Notes under the pieces: model-generated
Told to the model about the DNA's origin: nothing
The model's database searches: none
What the model saw: only the letters and a program-made list of their open reading frames with translations
Made by a program: the position numbers and the translations under genes
In this document: piece by piece, positions 27,381-36,633 of the stretch
How the letters are laid out: each line of letters opens with the position of its first letter
Numbering within the stretch: the first letter of the stretch is position 1
NCBI GenBank assembly: GCA_022841245.1
Contig: JALHRW010000022.1
Coordinates: 1-39,189, forward strand
From: Planctomycetota bacterium
Lineage (GTDB): Bacteria > Planctomycetota > UBA11346
Direction of reading: 5' to 3'
Length of the DNA stretch: 39,189 nucleotides

Positions 27381-27455
27381 CCCTACCCGACCCCAGATGT
27401 ATGACTGAAACGCATAAGACACTTTGGGACGCCTGACGCTGGCCTGGGCCCCACC

Positions 27456-28919
27456 ATGGGGGTACACTCGGTCATGACGTTGCCGGCCCCGATCATCCCG
27501 CTCGACGAAGTCGAACTGATTGACGCGGCAGCGGTCGCTCTGGGCCAGGATCTCACGGAATTGATGGAGGCCGCCGGCGCGGCGCTGGCCCACGAGGCCG
27601 CCCGCATGGCTCCCGCTGGGCCGCTGCTGGTCGCCTGCGGACCCGGCAACAACGGCGGCGATGGCTACGTCGCAGCCCGTCTGCTGTCCAAGGCCGGGCG
27701 CGAGGTGTCCGTATGGCCCGTAGTCGCGCCCAGCAGCGACCTGTGCCAGCTCAACCGCGAGCGGCTGCCTCCTGGCGTCCGGCTGGTCGCCGCCCCGCCT
27801 GCCCGTCCCCCGGCTCTGGTGATCGACGCCGTGCTCGGAGCCGGCGTCCACGGCGATCCGCGACCACCGATCCCGGCCGCCCTCGATGCGCTGCGTCGGC
27901 TCGGCGCCCCGGTGCTTGCCGCCGACGTGCCCAGCGGCCTCGGCACTGCGCACGTCCTGCCCGCCCGCCTCACCGTCTGCTTCCAGGCCGCCAAGCACGA
28001 GCTGCTCGGCTCGGCCGCCACCACCGAGTTCGCCACCGTCGACATCGGCCTCGATCCGCGCGCCTGGCTGGAAGTGCAGCCGAGCGTGCTGCGCCGCTTC
28101 CCCGGCCTGCCGCGCGAAGCCCACAAAGGCATCAACGGCGAGCTGCTGGTGATCGGTGGCGGTCCCTTCCCAGGCGCTCTCGAACTCGCCTGCCGGGCCG
28201 CCGTCTGCACCGGCTGCGACCTGGTGCGGGCGTGGACCTGCGACGGTCCGCCGCTGCCGTCGTACATCATCCAGCACCGCCAGCCCGGCAGCATCCTCAC
28301 CCCGGTGACTACCGGCGAACTGACCCCGCATGCGGTGCGCGCCGGGGCAGTCCTGATCGGCAACGGCCTGGGCCGCGAAGGCCGCGCCGTCGAGGCCGCC
28401 CGCCAGGCTGCTTCGCTGTGCCTGGAGATGGGGGTGCCGGTCATCCTCGACGCTGACGGCATCACCGCCTGCGGCGACCAGCTGATCGCTGGCGGCACGC
28501 CGGCCCTGATCACCCCGCACCGTGGCGAGGCGCGCAACCTGCTCGGCCTCTCGGCCCTGGCCGAGGAGGATCAGCTGCACGCCTTCGCTGCGCGCCACCG
28601 CACCCTGCTGGCCAAGGCGCCGGTCGACTTCATCAGCGACGGCTGGCGCTGGCAGCGCAACCGTCGCGGCAACCCGCGCATGGCGGTCGGCGGCACCGGC
28701 GACGTCCTGGCCGGGCTGGCCGCCGGGCTGATGGCGCGCGGCTGCAAACCGTTCGACGCGGCGCGCATCGCCATCCTCTGGGCCACCGAGGCCGGCGATG
28801 AGCTGTGGACCGAACAGGGTCCGTGCTGGCACGCCATCGACCTGATCGAGCGCCTGCCGAAGACGCTCAAGCGCCTGTTCGGCGTCGCCGGGTTGGAATG
28901 GCCACCCATGGTCGGGTGA
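27456..28919 (+). CDS. nnr: Bifunctional NAD(P)HX epimerase/dehydratase
   Basis: The enzyme repairs hydrated NADH and NADPH: the N-terminal YjeF_N domain epimerises the hydrate and the C-terminal ribokinase-like domain dehydrates it with ADP or ATP. The 487-residue length fits the fused form. The epimerase has GPGNNGGDGYVAARLL and VIDAVLGAG. The dehydratase has HKGINGELLVIGGG, VILDADGIT, TPHRGEA and the nucleotide motif VGGTGDVLAGLAAG. ATG 27474 is an alternative start six codons in; neither has a clear Shine-Dalgarno. ilvD follows after 45 bp and may share the transcript. Confidence 0.93.
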   Translation: MGVHSVMTLPAPIIPLDEVELIDAAAVALGQDLTELMEAAGAALAHEAARMAPAGPLLVACGPGNNGGDGYVAARLLSKAGREVSVWPVVAPSSDLCQLNRERLPPGVRLVAAPPARPPALVIDAVLGAGVHGDPRPPIPAALDALRRLGAPVLAADVPSGLGTAHVLPARLTVCFQAAKHELLGSAATTEFATVDIGLDPRAWLEVQPSVLRRFPGLPREAHKGINGELLVIGGGPFPGALELACRAAVCTGCDLVRAWTCDGPPLPSYIIQHRQPGSILTPVTTGELTPHAVRAGAVLIGNGLGREGRAVEAARQAASLCLEMGVPVILDADGITACGDQLIAGGTPALITPHRGEARNLLGLSALAEEDQLHAFAARHRTLLAKAPVDFISDGWRWQRNRRGNPRMAVGGTGDVLAGLAAGLMARGCKPFDAARIAILWATEAGDELWTEQGPCWHAIDLIERLPKTLKRLFGVAGLEWPPMVG

Positions 28920-28964
28920 TGGCTGCTGGACGGCGCCATCCGTGCGCCAGCATCCGGGACATAC

Positions 28965-30647
28965 ATGCGCTCCGACACCATCAAGAAGGGCTTCGACAGG
29001 GCCCCGCACCGCTCCCTCCTGCGCGCCACCGGGCTGAAGGAGGAGGACTTCGCCAAGCCGTTCATCGCGGTGTGCTCATCGCACGTCGAGATCATCCCCG
29101 GCCACGTCCACCTGGACGAGGTCGCGGAAGTGGTCTCGGCCGAGATCCGCGCCGCCGGCGGCATCCCGTTCATCTTCAACACCATCGGCGTGGATGACGG
29201 CATCGCCATGGGCCACAAGGGCATGCTGTGGTCGCTGCCGTCGCGCGAGCTGATCGCCGACTGCGTCGAGACCATGGTCATGGCGCACTGCTTCGACGGC
29301 ATGGTCTGCATCCCCAACTGCGACAAGATCGTCCCGGGCATGCTGATGGGTGCGATGCGCGTCGACATCCCCACCATCTTCGTCAGCGGCGGGCCGATGA
29401 AGGCAGGCAAGGACAAGGACGGCAAGGCGATCGACCTGGTCACCGCGTTCTCCGCCGTGGCCGGGCACAATGCCGGCACGGTCAGCGCCGCAGAGCTGGA
29501 CGACATCGAGAAGAACGCCTGCCCGACCTGCGGCTCGTGCTCGGGCATGTTCACCGCCAACTCGATGAACTGCCTGTGCGAGGCCCTCGGCCTCGCCCTG
29601 CCCGGCAACGGCACCATCCTCGCGGGCGAAGGCCCGGGGAAGCTCAACCCCGAACGCGTCGATCTGTGGAAGCAGGCTGCGCGGCACGTCATCGAACTGG
29701 TCAAGCAGGACCTGACGCCGTCGAAGATCATCTCGCAGGCGGTCTTCGACAACGCCGTCGCCCTCGACGTCGCCATGGGCGGCAGCACCAACACCGTGCT
29801 GCACCTGCTGGCCATCGCCCGCGAGGCCGGCATCGACTACGACATCCGCCGCATCGACATGATCTCGCGGCGGGTGCCGTGCCTGGCCAAGATCGCGCCC
29901 AACGGCGACCACCACATCGAGGACGTCCACTTCGCCGGCGGCATCTACGCCATCCTCGGCGAACTGGGGGCCGTCGGCCTGCTTGAACTGTCGTGCAACA
30001 CCATTCTCGGCCAGACCTGGGCCCAATTGCTGAAGAACGAGCGGACCAAGGACGCCAAGGTCATCCGCACGGTGGCCAACGCCTACACCAAGGACGGCGG
30101 CCTCGCCATCCTGATGGGCAACCTCGCGAGCAACGGCTGCGTGGTGAAGACTGCCGGTGTCCTCCCCGAGATGCTCGCCTTCACCGGCGAAGCCATCGTC
30201 TTCGACAGCCAGGAGGACGCCTGCGCCGGCATCCTCGGCGGCAAGGTCAAGCCCGGCCACGTCGTGGTCATCCGCTACGAGGGTCCCAAGGGCGGTCCGG
30301 GCATGCAGGAGATGCTCGCCCCGACCAGCTACATCAAGGGATCGAGCCTGGCCGGCAAGGTGGCGCTGGTCACCGACGGCCGCTTCAGCGGCGGCACCAG
30401 CGGCGCCTCGATCGGCCATGTCAGCCCCGAAGCGGCTGCCGGCGGCGTCATCGCGCTGGTCAAGGATGGCGACCGGATCAGCTACGACATCGCCAAGCGC
30501 AGCATCCAACTGCTGGTGCCCGAAGCCGAACTGGCCCAGCGCAGGGCGGCGTGGAAGCCGCTGGTCAAGGCGATCAAGGGCAGCTGGCTGAAGCGCTACC
30601 AGGCGATGGCGACCAGCGCCGACACCGGTGGCGTGCTGCGCGTCTGA
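28965..30647 (+). CDS. ilvD: Dihydroxy-acid dehydratase IlvD
   Basis: IlvD makes 2-ketoisovalerate and 2-keto-3-methylvalerate, late steps of valine and isoleucine synthesis. The 560-residue product has [45 protein letters not shown], the [20 protein letters not shown] cluster region, [12 protein letters not shown] and [19 protein letters not shown]. The PGH variant at the first motif, in place of PCN, is as in E. coli IlvD, which points to the [4Fe-4S] type. With leuCD 15 kb away, the window holds two branched-chain amino acid loci that are not linked to each other. Confidence 0.96.
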   Translation: MRSDTIKKGFDRAPHRSLLRATGLKEEDFAKPFIAVCSSHVEIIPGHVHLDEVAEVVSAEIRAAGGIPFIFNTIGVDDGIAMGHKGMLWSLPSRELIADCVETMVMAHCFDGMVCIPNCDKIVPGMLMGAMRVDIPTIFVSGGPMKAGKDKDGKAIDLVTAFSAVAGHNAGTVSAAELDDIEKNACPTCGSCSGMFTANSMNCLCEALGLALPGNGTILAGEGPGKLNPERVDLWKQAARHVIELVKQDLTPSKIISQAVFDNAVALDVAMGGSTNTVLHLLAIAREAGIDYDIRRIDMISRRVPCLAKIAPNGDHHIEDVHFAGGIYAILGELGAVGLLELSCNTILGQTWAQLLKNERTKDAKVIRTVANAYTKDGGLAILMGNLASNGCVVKTAGVLPEMLAFTGEAIVFDSQEDACAGILGGKVKPGHVVVIRYEGPKGGPGMQEMLAPTSYIKGSSLAGKVALVTDGRFSGGTSGASIGHVSPEAAAGGVIALVKDGDRISYDIAKRSIQLLVPEAELAQRRAAWKPLVKAIKGSWLKRYQAMATSADTGGVLRV

Positions 30648-31451
30648 TCAGAACGTATTGACGTTGGTCCGCGCATGCAGGGCGCGGAAGGCGCCCGGCG
30701 CCGTTCCCGTGGTACGGCGGAAGATGCGGCGGAAATGAGCCAGATCGCCGAAGCCGCAATCGCGGGCGATGGCGGCGATGTCCTCGGAGGTCTCGATCAG
30801 CCGGCGACGGGCCTCGCTCAGGCGGTTGGCATGCAGGGCCTGCACCAGGGTGCGTCCGGTGACCATGCGGAAGGCCCGGCCGAGATGATCGGGATTGCAG
30901 TCCAGCACACGGGCGACGTCGCTGGTCGAGACCGCTTCATGGTAGTGGTGGCCGATCCACGCCTCGGCCCGGCCGACGAGGTGCGCCGTCGCCCCGCCCA
31001 CCGCCCGCGCCGGCGGCGCCGCGGCCAGCTCCGCCAGCATGAGATGCACCAGCAACCCCGAGGTCGCCGGCGTCGCAGCCCCCGAGATGCGGTCGTCCTG
31101 GTAGCGCGCCATCAGCTCCATGAGCAGGTCCGGCCGGCGCGGCCGGCTGTGGCGGGGCAGCTCCAGTCCGTCGTGCGGAGTCGGGCAGCAGAAGTGCAAC
31201 CAGTGGAAGGAGAGGTCGTGCCCGTAGTCGGCAGTGCCGCCATGGCGATGTCCGGCGGTCAGCACCAGGGCCTCGCCGGCGCTGACCTCGATGCGCTCGT
31301 CGTCCTCGTGCATCCCCAGCACACCGCTGCGCACCACGATCAACTCATGGCTGTCGATGGTGCGTTCGGCGTGGCGCTGGCCGCCATCCCGCCGTGAGAC
31401 GAAGAGGCCCGCGTGATAACCGACGAACGGGGCTGGGGTGGGGATGAACAT
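30648..31451 (-). CDS. AraC-family transcriptional regulator with cupin-like sensor domain
   Basis: The 267-residue product has an N-terminal cupin-like ligand domain (SHELIVVRSGVLGMHEDDERIEVSAGEALVLTAGHRHGG) and a C-terminal AraC DNA-binding domain. The latter has two helix-turn-helix units: TSDVARVLDCNPDHLGRAFR and DIAAIARDCGFGDLAHFRRIF. It is divergent from the GH127 gene and probably activates it in response to a sugar. ATG 31451 is chosen; GTG 31493 would add 14 residues and leave only 29 bp for both promoters. An 8-bp palindrome, GCATATGC (31476-31483), lies between the genes and could be part of the operator. Confidence 0.87.
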   Translation of the reverse strand: MFIPTPAPFVGYHAGLFVSRRDGGQRHAERTIDSHELIVVRSGVLGMHEDDERIEVSAGEALVLTAGHRHGGTADYGHDLSFHWLHFCCPTPHDGLELPRHSRPRRPDLLMELMARYQDDRISGAATPATSGLLVHLMLAELAAAPPARAVGGATAHLVGRAEAWIGHHYHEAVSTSDVARVLDCNPDHLGRAFRMVTGRTLVQALHANRLSEARRRLIETSEDIAAIARDCGFGDLAHFRRIFRRTTGTAPGAFRALHARTNVNTF

Positions 31452-31522
31452 GTCGGAATAGTCTCTCTGAGCATCGCATATGCCATCTTTCACAGCAAGA
31501 GGAAGGTGATTAGCATGCCGGT

Positions 31523-33373
31523 ATGAGCATCCTCAGCGCCATCCCCTTCACCGCCGTCCGCCTCACCGACCGGTTCTGGGCACCCAAGCAGCGGGTGAAC
31601 CGCGAGCGGGCCATCCCGGCCAATGAGGAGCAGTGCCGCAAGACCGGCCGCATCGAAGCGTTCAAGCTGCAGTGGAAGCCGGGCCAGCCGAACCAGCCGC
31701 ACATCTTCTGGGATTCCGACGTGGCCAAGTGGATCGAAGCCGCTTCGTACAGCCTGCATACCCACCCGGATCCGGCGCTGGCGGCTCGGCTCGAGACGGT
31801 CATCGCCGACATCGCCGCTTCGCAGCAGCCCGATGGCTACCTCAATTCGCATTTCACCGTGGTGCGCCCCCAGGAGCGCTGGAAGCACTTCCCCGACCAC
31901 GAGCTGTACTGCATGGGCCACATGATCGAGGCCGGCGTCGCCCACCACGCCGCCACCGGCAGCCGCAGCCTGCTCGACGTGTGCATCCGCCTCGCCGACT
32001 GCATCGACCGCGACTTCGGACCCAAGCCCGGCCAGCGCCGCGGCTATTGCGGCCACGAGGAGGTCGAACTCGCCCTCGTCCGCCTCGGCCGCGCCACCGG
32101 CGAACAGCGCTACCTCGATCTCGCCCGCTTCATGGTCGATCAGCGCGGGGCCAAGCCGCACTACTTCGACAGTCTGAAACCGGAAGAGGAGCGGGGCAAA
32201 GAGGATTACTCCTACTCCCAGGCCCATCTCCCGGTCCGCCAGCAGGATCGCGTCGTCGGTCACGCCGTGCGTGCCATGTATCTCTACTGCGCCATGACCG
32301 ACGTGGCCGACGAACGCCGCGACCGCGGACTCGAACGCGCCCTCGGCAAGCTGTGGGACCATACCACCGGCAGCCTCATGTACGTCACCGGCGGCATCGG
32401 CAGTTCGCGCCACAACGAGGGCTTCACCTTCGACCGCGACCTGCCCAACGAGACCGCCTATTGCGAGACCTGCGCCTCGGTCGGCCTGATCCTGTGGGCC
32501 CGGCGCATGCACCTGCGCACCGGCGAGGCGCATTACCTCGACGTGCTGGAGCGCAGCCTGTACAACGCCATGCTCGCCGGCATCAGCCTGGACGGACGGA
32601 AGTTCTTCTATGAGAACCCCCTCGCCAGCCTCGGCGGCCACCACCGCCAGGACTGGTTCGGCTGCAGCTGCTGTCCGCCCAACATCTCGCGCCTGCTCGC
32701 CTCGCTCGGCGGCTACGTCGCCTCGACCGGGAAGGGGCTGCTGTCCCTCGACCTCTACGCCGCCGGCAGCTTCACCGCCGCGGTCGATGGCCATGAGGTC
32801 GGCGTCGCCGTCACCACCGACTACCCCTGGGATGGACGCATCGCGCTGACGCTCTCGCCGGCTACGCCACAGATCTTCCGCCTGCGGCTGCGCATCCCGG
32901 CCTGGTGCGTTTCGTGGTCAGTGCACGTCGCGGGCAAGGTGGTGAAGGCCAAGCTGGTCGATGGCTTCGCCGAGATCGCCCGCACCTGGAGCACTGGCGA
33001 TCGCGTCGAGCTGGTCCTGGCCATGCCGGCCGAGCGTATCCATGCCGACCCGCGCGTACGTCACGACGCCGGCCGGGTGGCCATCCAGCGCGGGCCGCTG
33101 CTCTACTGCCTCGAAGGCTGCGACAACGGCGCCGACCTCGACGCGGTAGTGCTGCCGGACAGCGCCCGTATCGCAATCAAGGCGCAGCCTCGCCTGCTCG
33201 GCAGCGTCATCACGCTGCATGCCCGCGGCCACCGCGAGCAGCCCTTCGCCGGCGGCCTGTACCGCACCGCCGCGCCTGCGGCGAAGACCGTCCCGCTGAC
33301 CTTCGTCCCCTATTATGCCTGGGACAACCGCAAGGCGGGCGCCATGGCGGTCTGGGTGCGCTGCGCCAGATAG
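31523..33373 (+). CDS. Glycoside hydrolase family 127 beta-L-arabinofuranosidase
   Basis: GH127 enzymes such as Bifidobacterium HypBA1 release L-arabinofuranose from arabinose-decorated plant glycans or glycoproteins. The 616-residue length is typical. The zinc and nucleophile cluster is intact: E315 and C317 (YCETCAS, the family E-x-C) and C383-C384 (GCSCCPPN), where the first Cys of the pair would be the nucleophile by homology. The catalytic barrel is followed by beta-sandwich domains ending near AWDNRKAGAMAVWV. No signal peptide is seen, so the enzyme is likely cytoplasmic and acts on imported oligosaccharides. GGAAGG (31501-31506) lies 16 nt before ATG. Confidence 0.92.
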   Translation: MSILSAIPFTAVRLTDRFWAPKQRVNRERAIPANEEQCRKTGRIEAFKLQWKPGQPNQPHIFWDSDVAKWIEAASYSLHTHPDPALAARLETVIADIAASQQPDGYLNSHFTVVRPQERWKHFPDHELYCMGHMIEAGVAHHAATGSRSLLDVCIRLADCIDRDFGPKPGQRRGYCGHEEVELALVRLGRATGEQRYLDLARFMVDQRGAKPHYFDSLKPEEERGKEDYSYSQAHLPVRQQDRVVGHAVRAMYLYCAMTDVADERRDRGLERALGKLWDHTTGSLMYVTGGIGSSRHNEGFTFDRDLPNETAYCETCASVGLILWARRMHLRTGEAHYLDVLERSLYNAMLAGISLDGRKFFYENPLASLGGHHRQDWFGCSCCPPNISRLLASLGGYVASTGKGLLSLDLYAAGSFTAAVDGHEVGVAVTTDYPWDGRIALTLSPATPQIFRLRLRIPAWCVSWSVHVAGKVVKAKLVDGFAEIARTWSTGDRVELVLAMPAERIHADPRVRHDAGRVAIQRGPLLYCLEGCDNGADLDAVVLPDSARIAIKAQPRLLGSVITLHARGHREQPFAGGLYRTAAPAAKTVPLTFVPYYAWDNRKAGAMAVWVRCAR

Positions 33374-33422
33374 GTGCATGGCGGTTGCCGGGGCGCCGGG
33401 GACGCCATCCTGCCGGGATACC

Positions 33423-35165
33423 ATGCTGACCCCCTCCCGCGCCTGGCAGCGGCGCGACGTCGTCCCCGACCTGGTCGCCGAGCTCGAACACGAACTCGGC
33501 GTCTCCCGGCTCGTCGCCACGCTGCTCGCCCTGCGCGGGGTCGAAGGTCCGGCCCAGGCCGAAGCCTTCCTGGCCAAGAAGTTGGCCGGCCTGCACAAGC
33601 CCGGCCTGATGGCGGGCATGGAGACCGCGGCCATGCGGCTGGCCGCCGCCATAAACGGACGCCAGCGCATCCTCATCCACGGCGACTACGACGTCGACGG
33701 CTCGACCTCGGCCTCGCTGCTGGCGCTGTTCTGCCGCGCCTGCTCGCACGAGGCGATCGTGTGGATCCCGCACCGCCGCATCGACGGCTACGGCCTGTCG
33801 GACAGCAGCCTGGAGGCGGTAAAGGCGCACGGCGCCCAGCTCATGGTGACGGTCGACTGCGGCATCGCCGACGGCGGCTGGGCCAGGCGCATCGAAGAGG
33901 CGACCGGCTGCCACGTCATCATCACCGACCACCACCTGCCGCAGGGCTACCTGCCGGAATGCACGGCGGTGATCAACCCCAACCGGCCGGACTGCACCTA
34001 TCCCGACAAGCACCTCGCCGGGGTCGGCGTGGCGTGGAAACTGGCCTGGGCCACCGCCATCGTCCTCAGCGGCTCGGACAAGGTGACCGACCGCCTGCGC
34101 AGCTTCCTCACCGACGCCCTCGCCCTGGTCGCGGTCGGCACGGTCGCCGATTGCGCACCCCTCGACGGCGAGAACCGCATCCTGGTGCACCACGGACTCA
34201 AGGAGCTGGCACGCACCGGCAATGTCGGTCTGCGCGCGCTACTCGCCGAGGCCGGTCTGGGCGAGGGCCAGCCGACCGCCGCCGACGTCGGCTGGAAGCT
34301 GTCGCCGCTGCTGAACGCCAGCGGACGGATGGACAGCGCCATGGCCAACATCGAGCTGCTCACCGCCCGCGACGCCGCCAGCACGGGGCCGGTGCTCGAA
34401 CGCATCGTCGCCGGCAACGACGAGCGCCGCCGCATCACCCAGGCGCTGACCGCCGACCTCATCGCCCAGGCCGAGGGCGATCCCGCCCTGTCCTCGCGCG
34501 CCACCCTGGTCTACGCCGGCGAGGGCTGGCACCAGGGCATCGTCGGCATCGTCGCCAGCCGGCTGGTCGACCGCTTCGGCAAGCCCGCAGCGGTCATCGC
34601 GATCAACGACGGCCAGGCCAAGGGCAGCCTGCGCTCGATCGCCTCGGTCCATCTCGGCGAAGCGATCGACGCCTGCCGCCACGTCCTGACCAAGGGCGGC
34701 GGCCACGCCATCGCCGCCGGCATCACCCTGGAGGCGGGACAGGTCGAGGCGTTCAAGGAGGCCTTCGAACGCCACGTCGCCAGCCGCATCGCCCCGGGCT
34801 CGCTGGTGCCACGCACCGACTACGACGCCGAGGTCGCGCTGAACGAGCTCGATGCCGACTTCTTCCGCCATTTCGAGGCGATGGGGCCGTTCGGCACCGG
34901 CAACCGCGAGCCGGTCCTGCGCCTGGCCGACGCCACCTTCGCCGGCCGGCCCAAGCTGTTCGGCAAGGAGGGCGAGCACCTCAAGGGGCCGCTGACCGAC
35001 GCCGGCGGCGGGATGAAGGAGCTGCTGGCGTGGCGCGGCAAGGCGATCTTCGGCGACGTCGCCGCGCCGGGCCGCCGCCTCGACCTGCTGGTGCGGCCCG
35101 AGCTCCACCATTGGCAAGGCAGCAGCCAGCTGCGCCTGGTCTTCGTCGACGGGAAGCCGGCCTAG
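33423..35165 (+). CDS. recJ: Single-stranded-DNA-specific 5'-3' exonuclease RecJ
   Basis: RecJ degrades single-stranded DNA in RecF-pathway recombination and mismatch repair. The 580-residue product has the DHH phosphoesterase core (HGDYDVDGSTSASLL, VTVDCGI, ITDHHLP), the second-domain GVGVAWKLAWA, and the DHHA1 motif GGGHAIAAG. An OB-like C-terminal domain follows with MGPFGTGNREPVLRL. ATG 33423 is the start that fits the family; the frame is open 36 codons upstream into the GH127 gene. The stop TAG shares its G with the GTG of the next gene. Confidence 0.95.
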   Translation: MLTPSRAWQRRDVVPDLVAELEHELGVSRLVATLLALRGVEGPAQAEAFLAKKLAGLHKPGLMAGMETAAMRLAAAINGRQRILIHGDYDVDGSTSASLLALFCRACSHEAIVWIPHRRIDGYGLSDSSLEAVKAHGAQLMVTVDCGIADGGWARRIEEATGCHVIITDHHLPQGYLPECTAVINPNRPDCTYPDKHLAGVGVAWKLAWATAIVLSGSDKVTDRLRSFLTDALALVAVGTVADCAPLDGENRILVHHGLKELARTGNVGLRALLAEAGLGEGQPTAADVGWKLSPLLNASGRMDSAMANIELLTARDAASTGPVLERIVAGNDERRRITQALTADLIAQAEGDPALSSRATLVYAGEGWHQGIVGIVASRLVDRFGKPAAVIAINDGQAKGSLRSIASVHLGEAIDACRHVLTKGGGHAIAAGITLEAGQVEAFKEAFERHVASRIAPGSLVPRTDYDAEVALNELDADFFRHFEAMGPFGTGNREPVLRLADATFAGRPKLFGKEGEHLKGPLTDAGGGMKELLAWRGKAIFGDVAAPGRRLDLLVRPELHHWQGSSQLRLVFVDGKPA

Positions 35166-36049
35166 TGGCACGCGACCTGCTCGCCTTCCTGCCCGATCTG
35201 CGCCGACTGGCCATGCGCGGCGTGGCCGGCGCAGCCGACGCCATGCCACTGGGCCTCGCGCGGACCGTGGCCTACACCGTCGCCACGGCGGCCTGGCTGG
35301 TCGACGGCCACGGCCGGCGCACCGTGGCGCGCAACCTCTCGGCTGCGGTCCCCGCCGGTGATCCGCTGCGCCGGGCAGTCCGACGCAGCTACACCGAGTT
35401 CGCCCTGACCCTGGCCGAGGCGGCCCGCCTGCACCATGACAACTGGCTCGGGCCAGGCGTCATCACCGTCCATGACCCGTGGCGGGTGTTCGCCGCCCGA
35501 CCGCTGCGTGGGCCGGCCATTCTCGCCACCGTGCACAGCCATTGGGACATGCTCGCTGCCGCCCTGCACCACCTCCGGCTGACCGATGGCCTGCTCGCCC
35601 CGGCGCTGGCCTATGGCGATCCGGCCCTCGACCGCTGGCTGGCCGAACGACGCGGCCGCTGGGGCTGCCGTACCGTCACCCTCGACCGCGCCCCGCTGGC
35701 CCTGCTGCGCGCCCTGCGCGACGGCAAGATACTCGGCGTGCTCGTCGACCGCGACTACAGCGGCCGCGGCATCGACGGCGTGTTCCTCGGCCGGCACACC
35801 CGCCTGCCCAGCGGCCCGGCGGCCCTGGCGGTGCAGAGCGCCGCCCCGATCATCCCCATGCTGCTGGCACGCAGCAGTCCTGGCGCCTTCGCCCTGCTGG
35901 TGGGCAAGCCGCTGCGGCCGGATCCGGCCATCCCGCGTGGCCGCCAGGTCGCCGAACTGACCGGCCGCATCGCCGCCGCGACCAGCCGGATGCTGGCGGC
36001 CGCCCCGGCGCAATGGGTCGCGTTCCACGACGTCGAGACTGCGCGATGA
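35165..36049 (+). CDS. LpxL/HtrB-like lipid acyltransferase
   Basis: The 294-residue product resembles the lysophospholipid/lipid A late acyltransferase family (LpxL, LpxM, PatA), which add a fatty chain to lipid A or related glycolipids on the inner membrane. Shared features are an N-terminal hydrophobic stretch, the NL early motif (RRTVARNLSAAVP), a histidine motif ATVHSHWDML, VLVDRDY, PSGPAALAVQSAAPIIPML, and a C-terminal WVAFHDV. The histidine motif is HSHWD (H124-D128), one residue shorter than the usual H-x4-D/E. The start is GTG 35165, sharing a base with the recJ stop; the end overlaps the CYTH gene by ATGA. Confidence 0.82.
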   Translation: MARDLLAFLPDLRRLAMRGVAGAADAMPLGLARTVAYTVATAAWLVDGHGRRTVARNLSAAVPAGDPLRRAVRRSYTEFALTLAEAARLHHDNWLGPGVITVHDPWRVFAARPLRGPAILATVHSHWDMLAAALHHLRLTDGLLAPALAYGDPALDRWLAERRGRWGCRTVTLDRAPLALLRALRDGKILGVLVDRDYSGRGIDGVFLGRHTRLPSGPAALAVQSAAPIIPMLLARSSPGAFALLVGKPLRPDPAIPRGRQVAELTGRIAAATSRMLAAAPAQWVAFHDVETAR

Positions 36050-36633
36050 TTCCGCTCGAAATCGAGTTGAAATGGCGGCTCGATGCCGACGGCCACGCCG
36101 AGCTGCAGCGCCGGATCAGCGAACTGCTCGGCCAGCCGCATGTCCTCGAGCAGACCAACCGCTTCTTCGACAGCAGCGACGGCCGGCTGCGCGCCGCCCG
36201 CCGCTCGGTGCGCCTGCGCCGCGAGAACGCGCGCGTCATCCTGACCTGCAAAGCCAGGGGCTCGGTCGACAGCCTCGGTACGCACCGCCACGACGAGTGG
36301 GAGCGCGAGCTGCCGGCTGCCGCCTGGGACGTGGTGCCCACCGAGCTGCCGGAGGAATGGTCAGCGGCCCTCGCCGGTGCCCCGCTGCGCGATTTCGGCG
36401 GCTTCGCCAACCACCGTCTCGAGTGGCACGACGGCCCGCATCTGCTGTGCCTCGACCGCAGCGACTTCGGCGGCCCGATCGACCACGAACTGGAGATCGA
36501 GACGCCGCAGCCGCAGGCCGCGCATGAGCGCTGGTCCGCCCAGCTGACCAGTTGGGGCATTGCCTGGACCCCACAGCCGGCGACCAAGCTGCAACGCTAC
36601 CTGGCCATCGTGGAACTCAGAAATCGACAGTGA
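36046..36633 (+). CDS. CYTH-domain protein (triphosphatase family)
   Basis: The 195-residue product has the CYTH signature E-x-E-x-K at the N terminus (E5, E7, K9 in LEIELKW), RLRREN in the tunnel strands, ELEIETP and a C-terminal KLQRYLA. Family members hydrolyse inorganic triphosphate or thiamine triphosphate, or make cAMP; a triphosphatase is the usual bacterial role. The substrate cannot be told. It ends the recJ-acyltransferase-CYTH operon, and its 3' end overlaps the convergent outer-membrane protein gene by 17 bp with no visible terminator. Confidence 0.85.
   Translation: MIPLEIELKWRLDADGHAELQRRISELLGQPHVLEQTNRFFDSSDGRLRAARRSVRLRRENARVILTCKARGSVDSLGTHRHDEWERELPAAAWDVVPTELPEEWSAALAGAPLRDFGGFANHRLEWHDGPHLLCLDRSDFGGPIDHELEIETPQPQAAHERWSAQLTSWGIAWTPQPATKLQRYLAIVELRNRQ

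Noticed and set aside
27249-29009. Long minus-strand open frame opposite nnr
   Set aside because: The product is low-complexity Gly/Ala/Asp/Arg-rich with no domain. Long antisense frames are expected in such high-GC coding DNA, and the plus-strand gene has clear motifs.
28965-30647. Apparent loss of the first cluster cysteine in IlvD (PGH instead of PCN)
   Set aside because: E. coli IlvD has the same PGHVHL sequence, so this is a known natural subtype and not a defect.
33374-36049. A very long open frame on the plus strand that appears to fuse about 600 Arg/Pro-rich residues to the acyltransferase
   Set aside because: The first two thirds run in a second frame of recJ, whose own frame has all family motifs. 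The real gene begins at GTG 35165.
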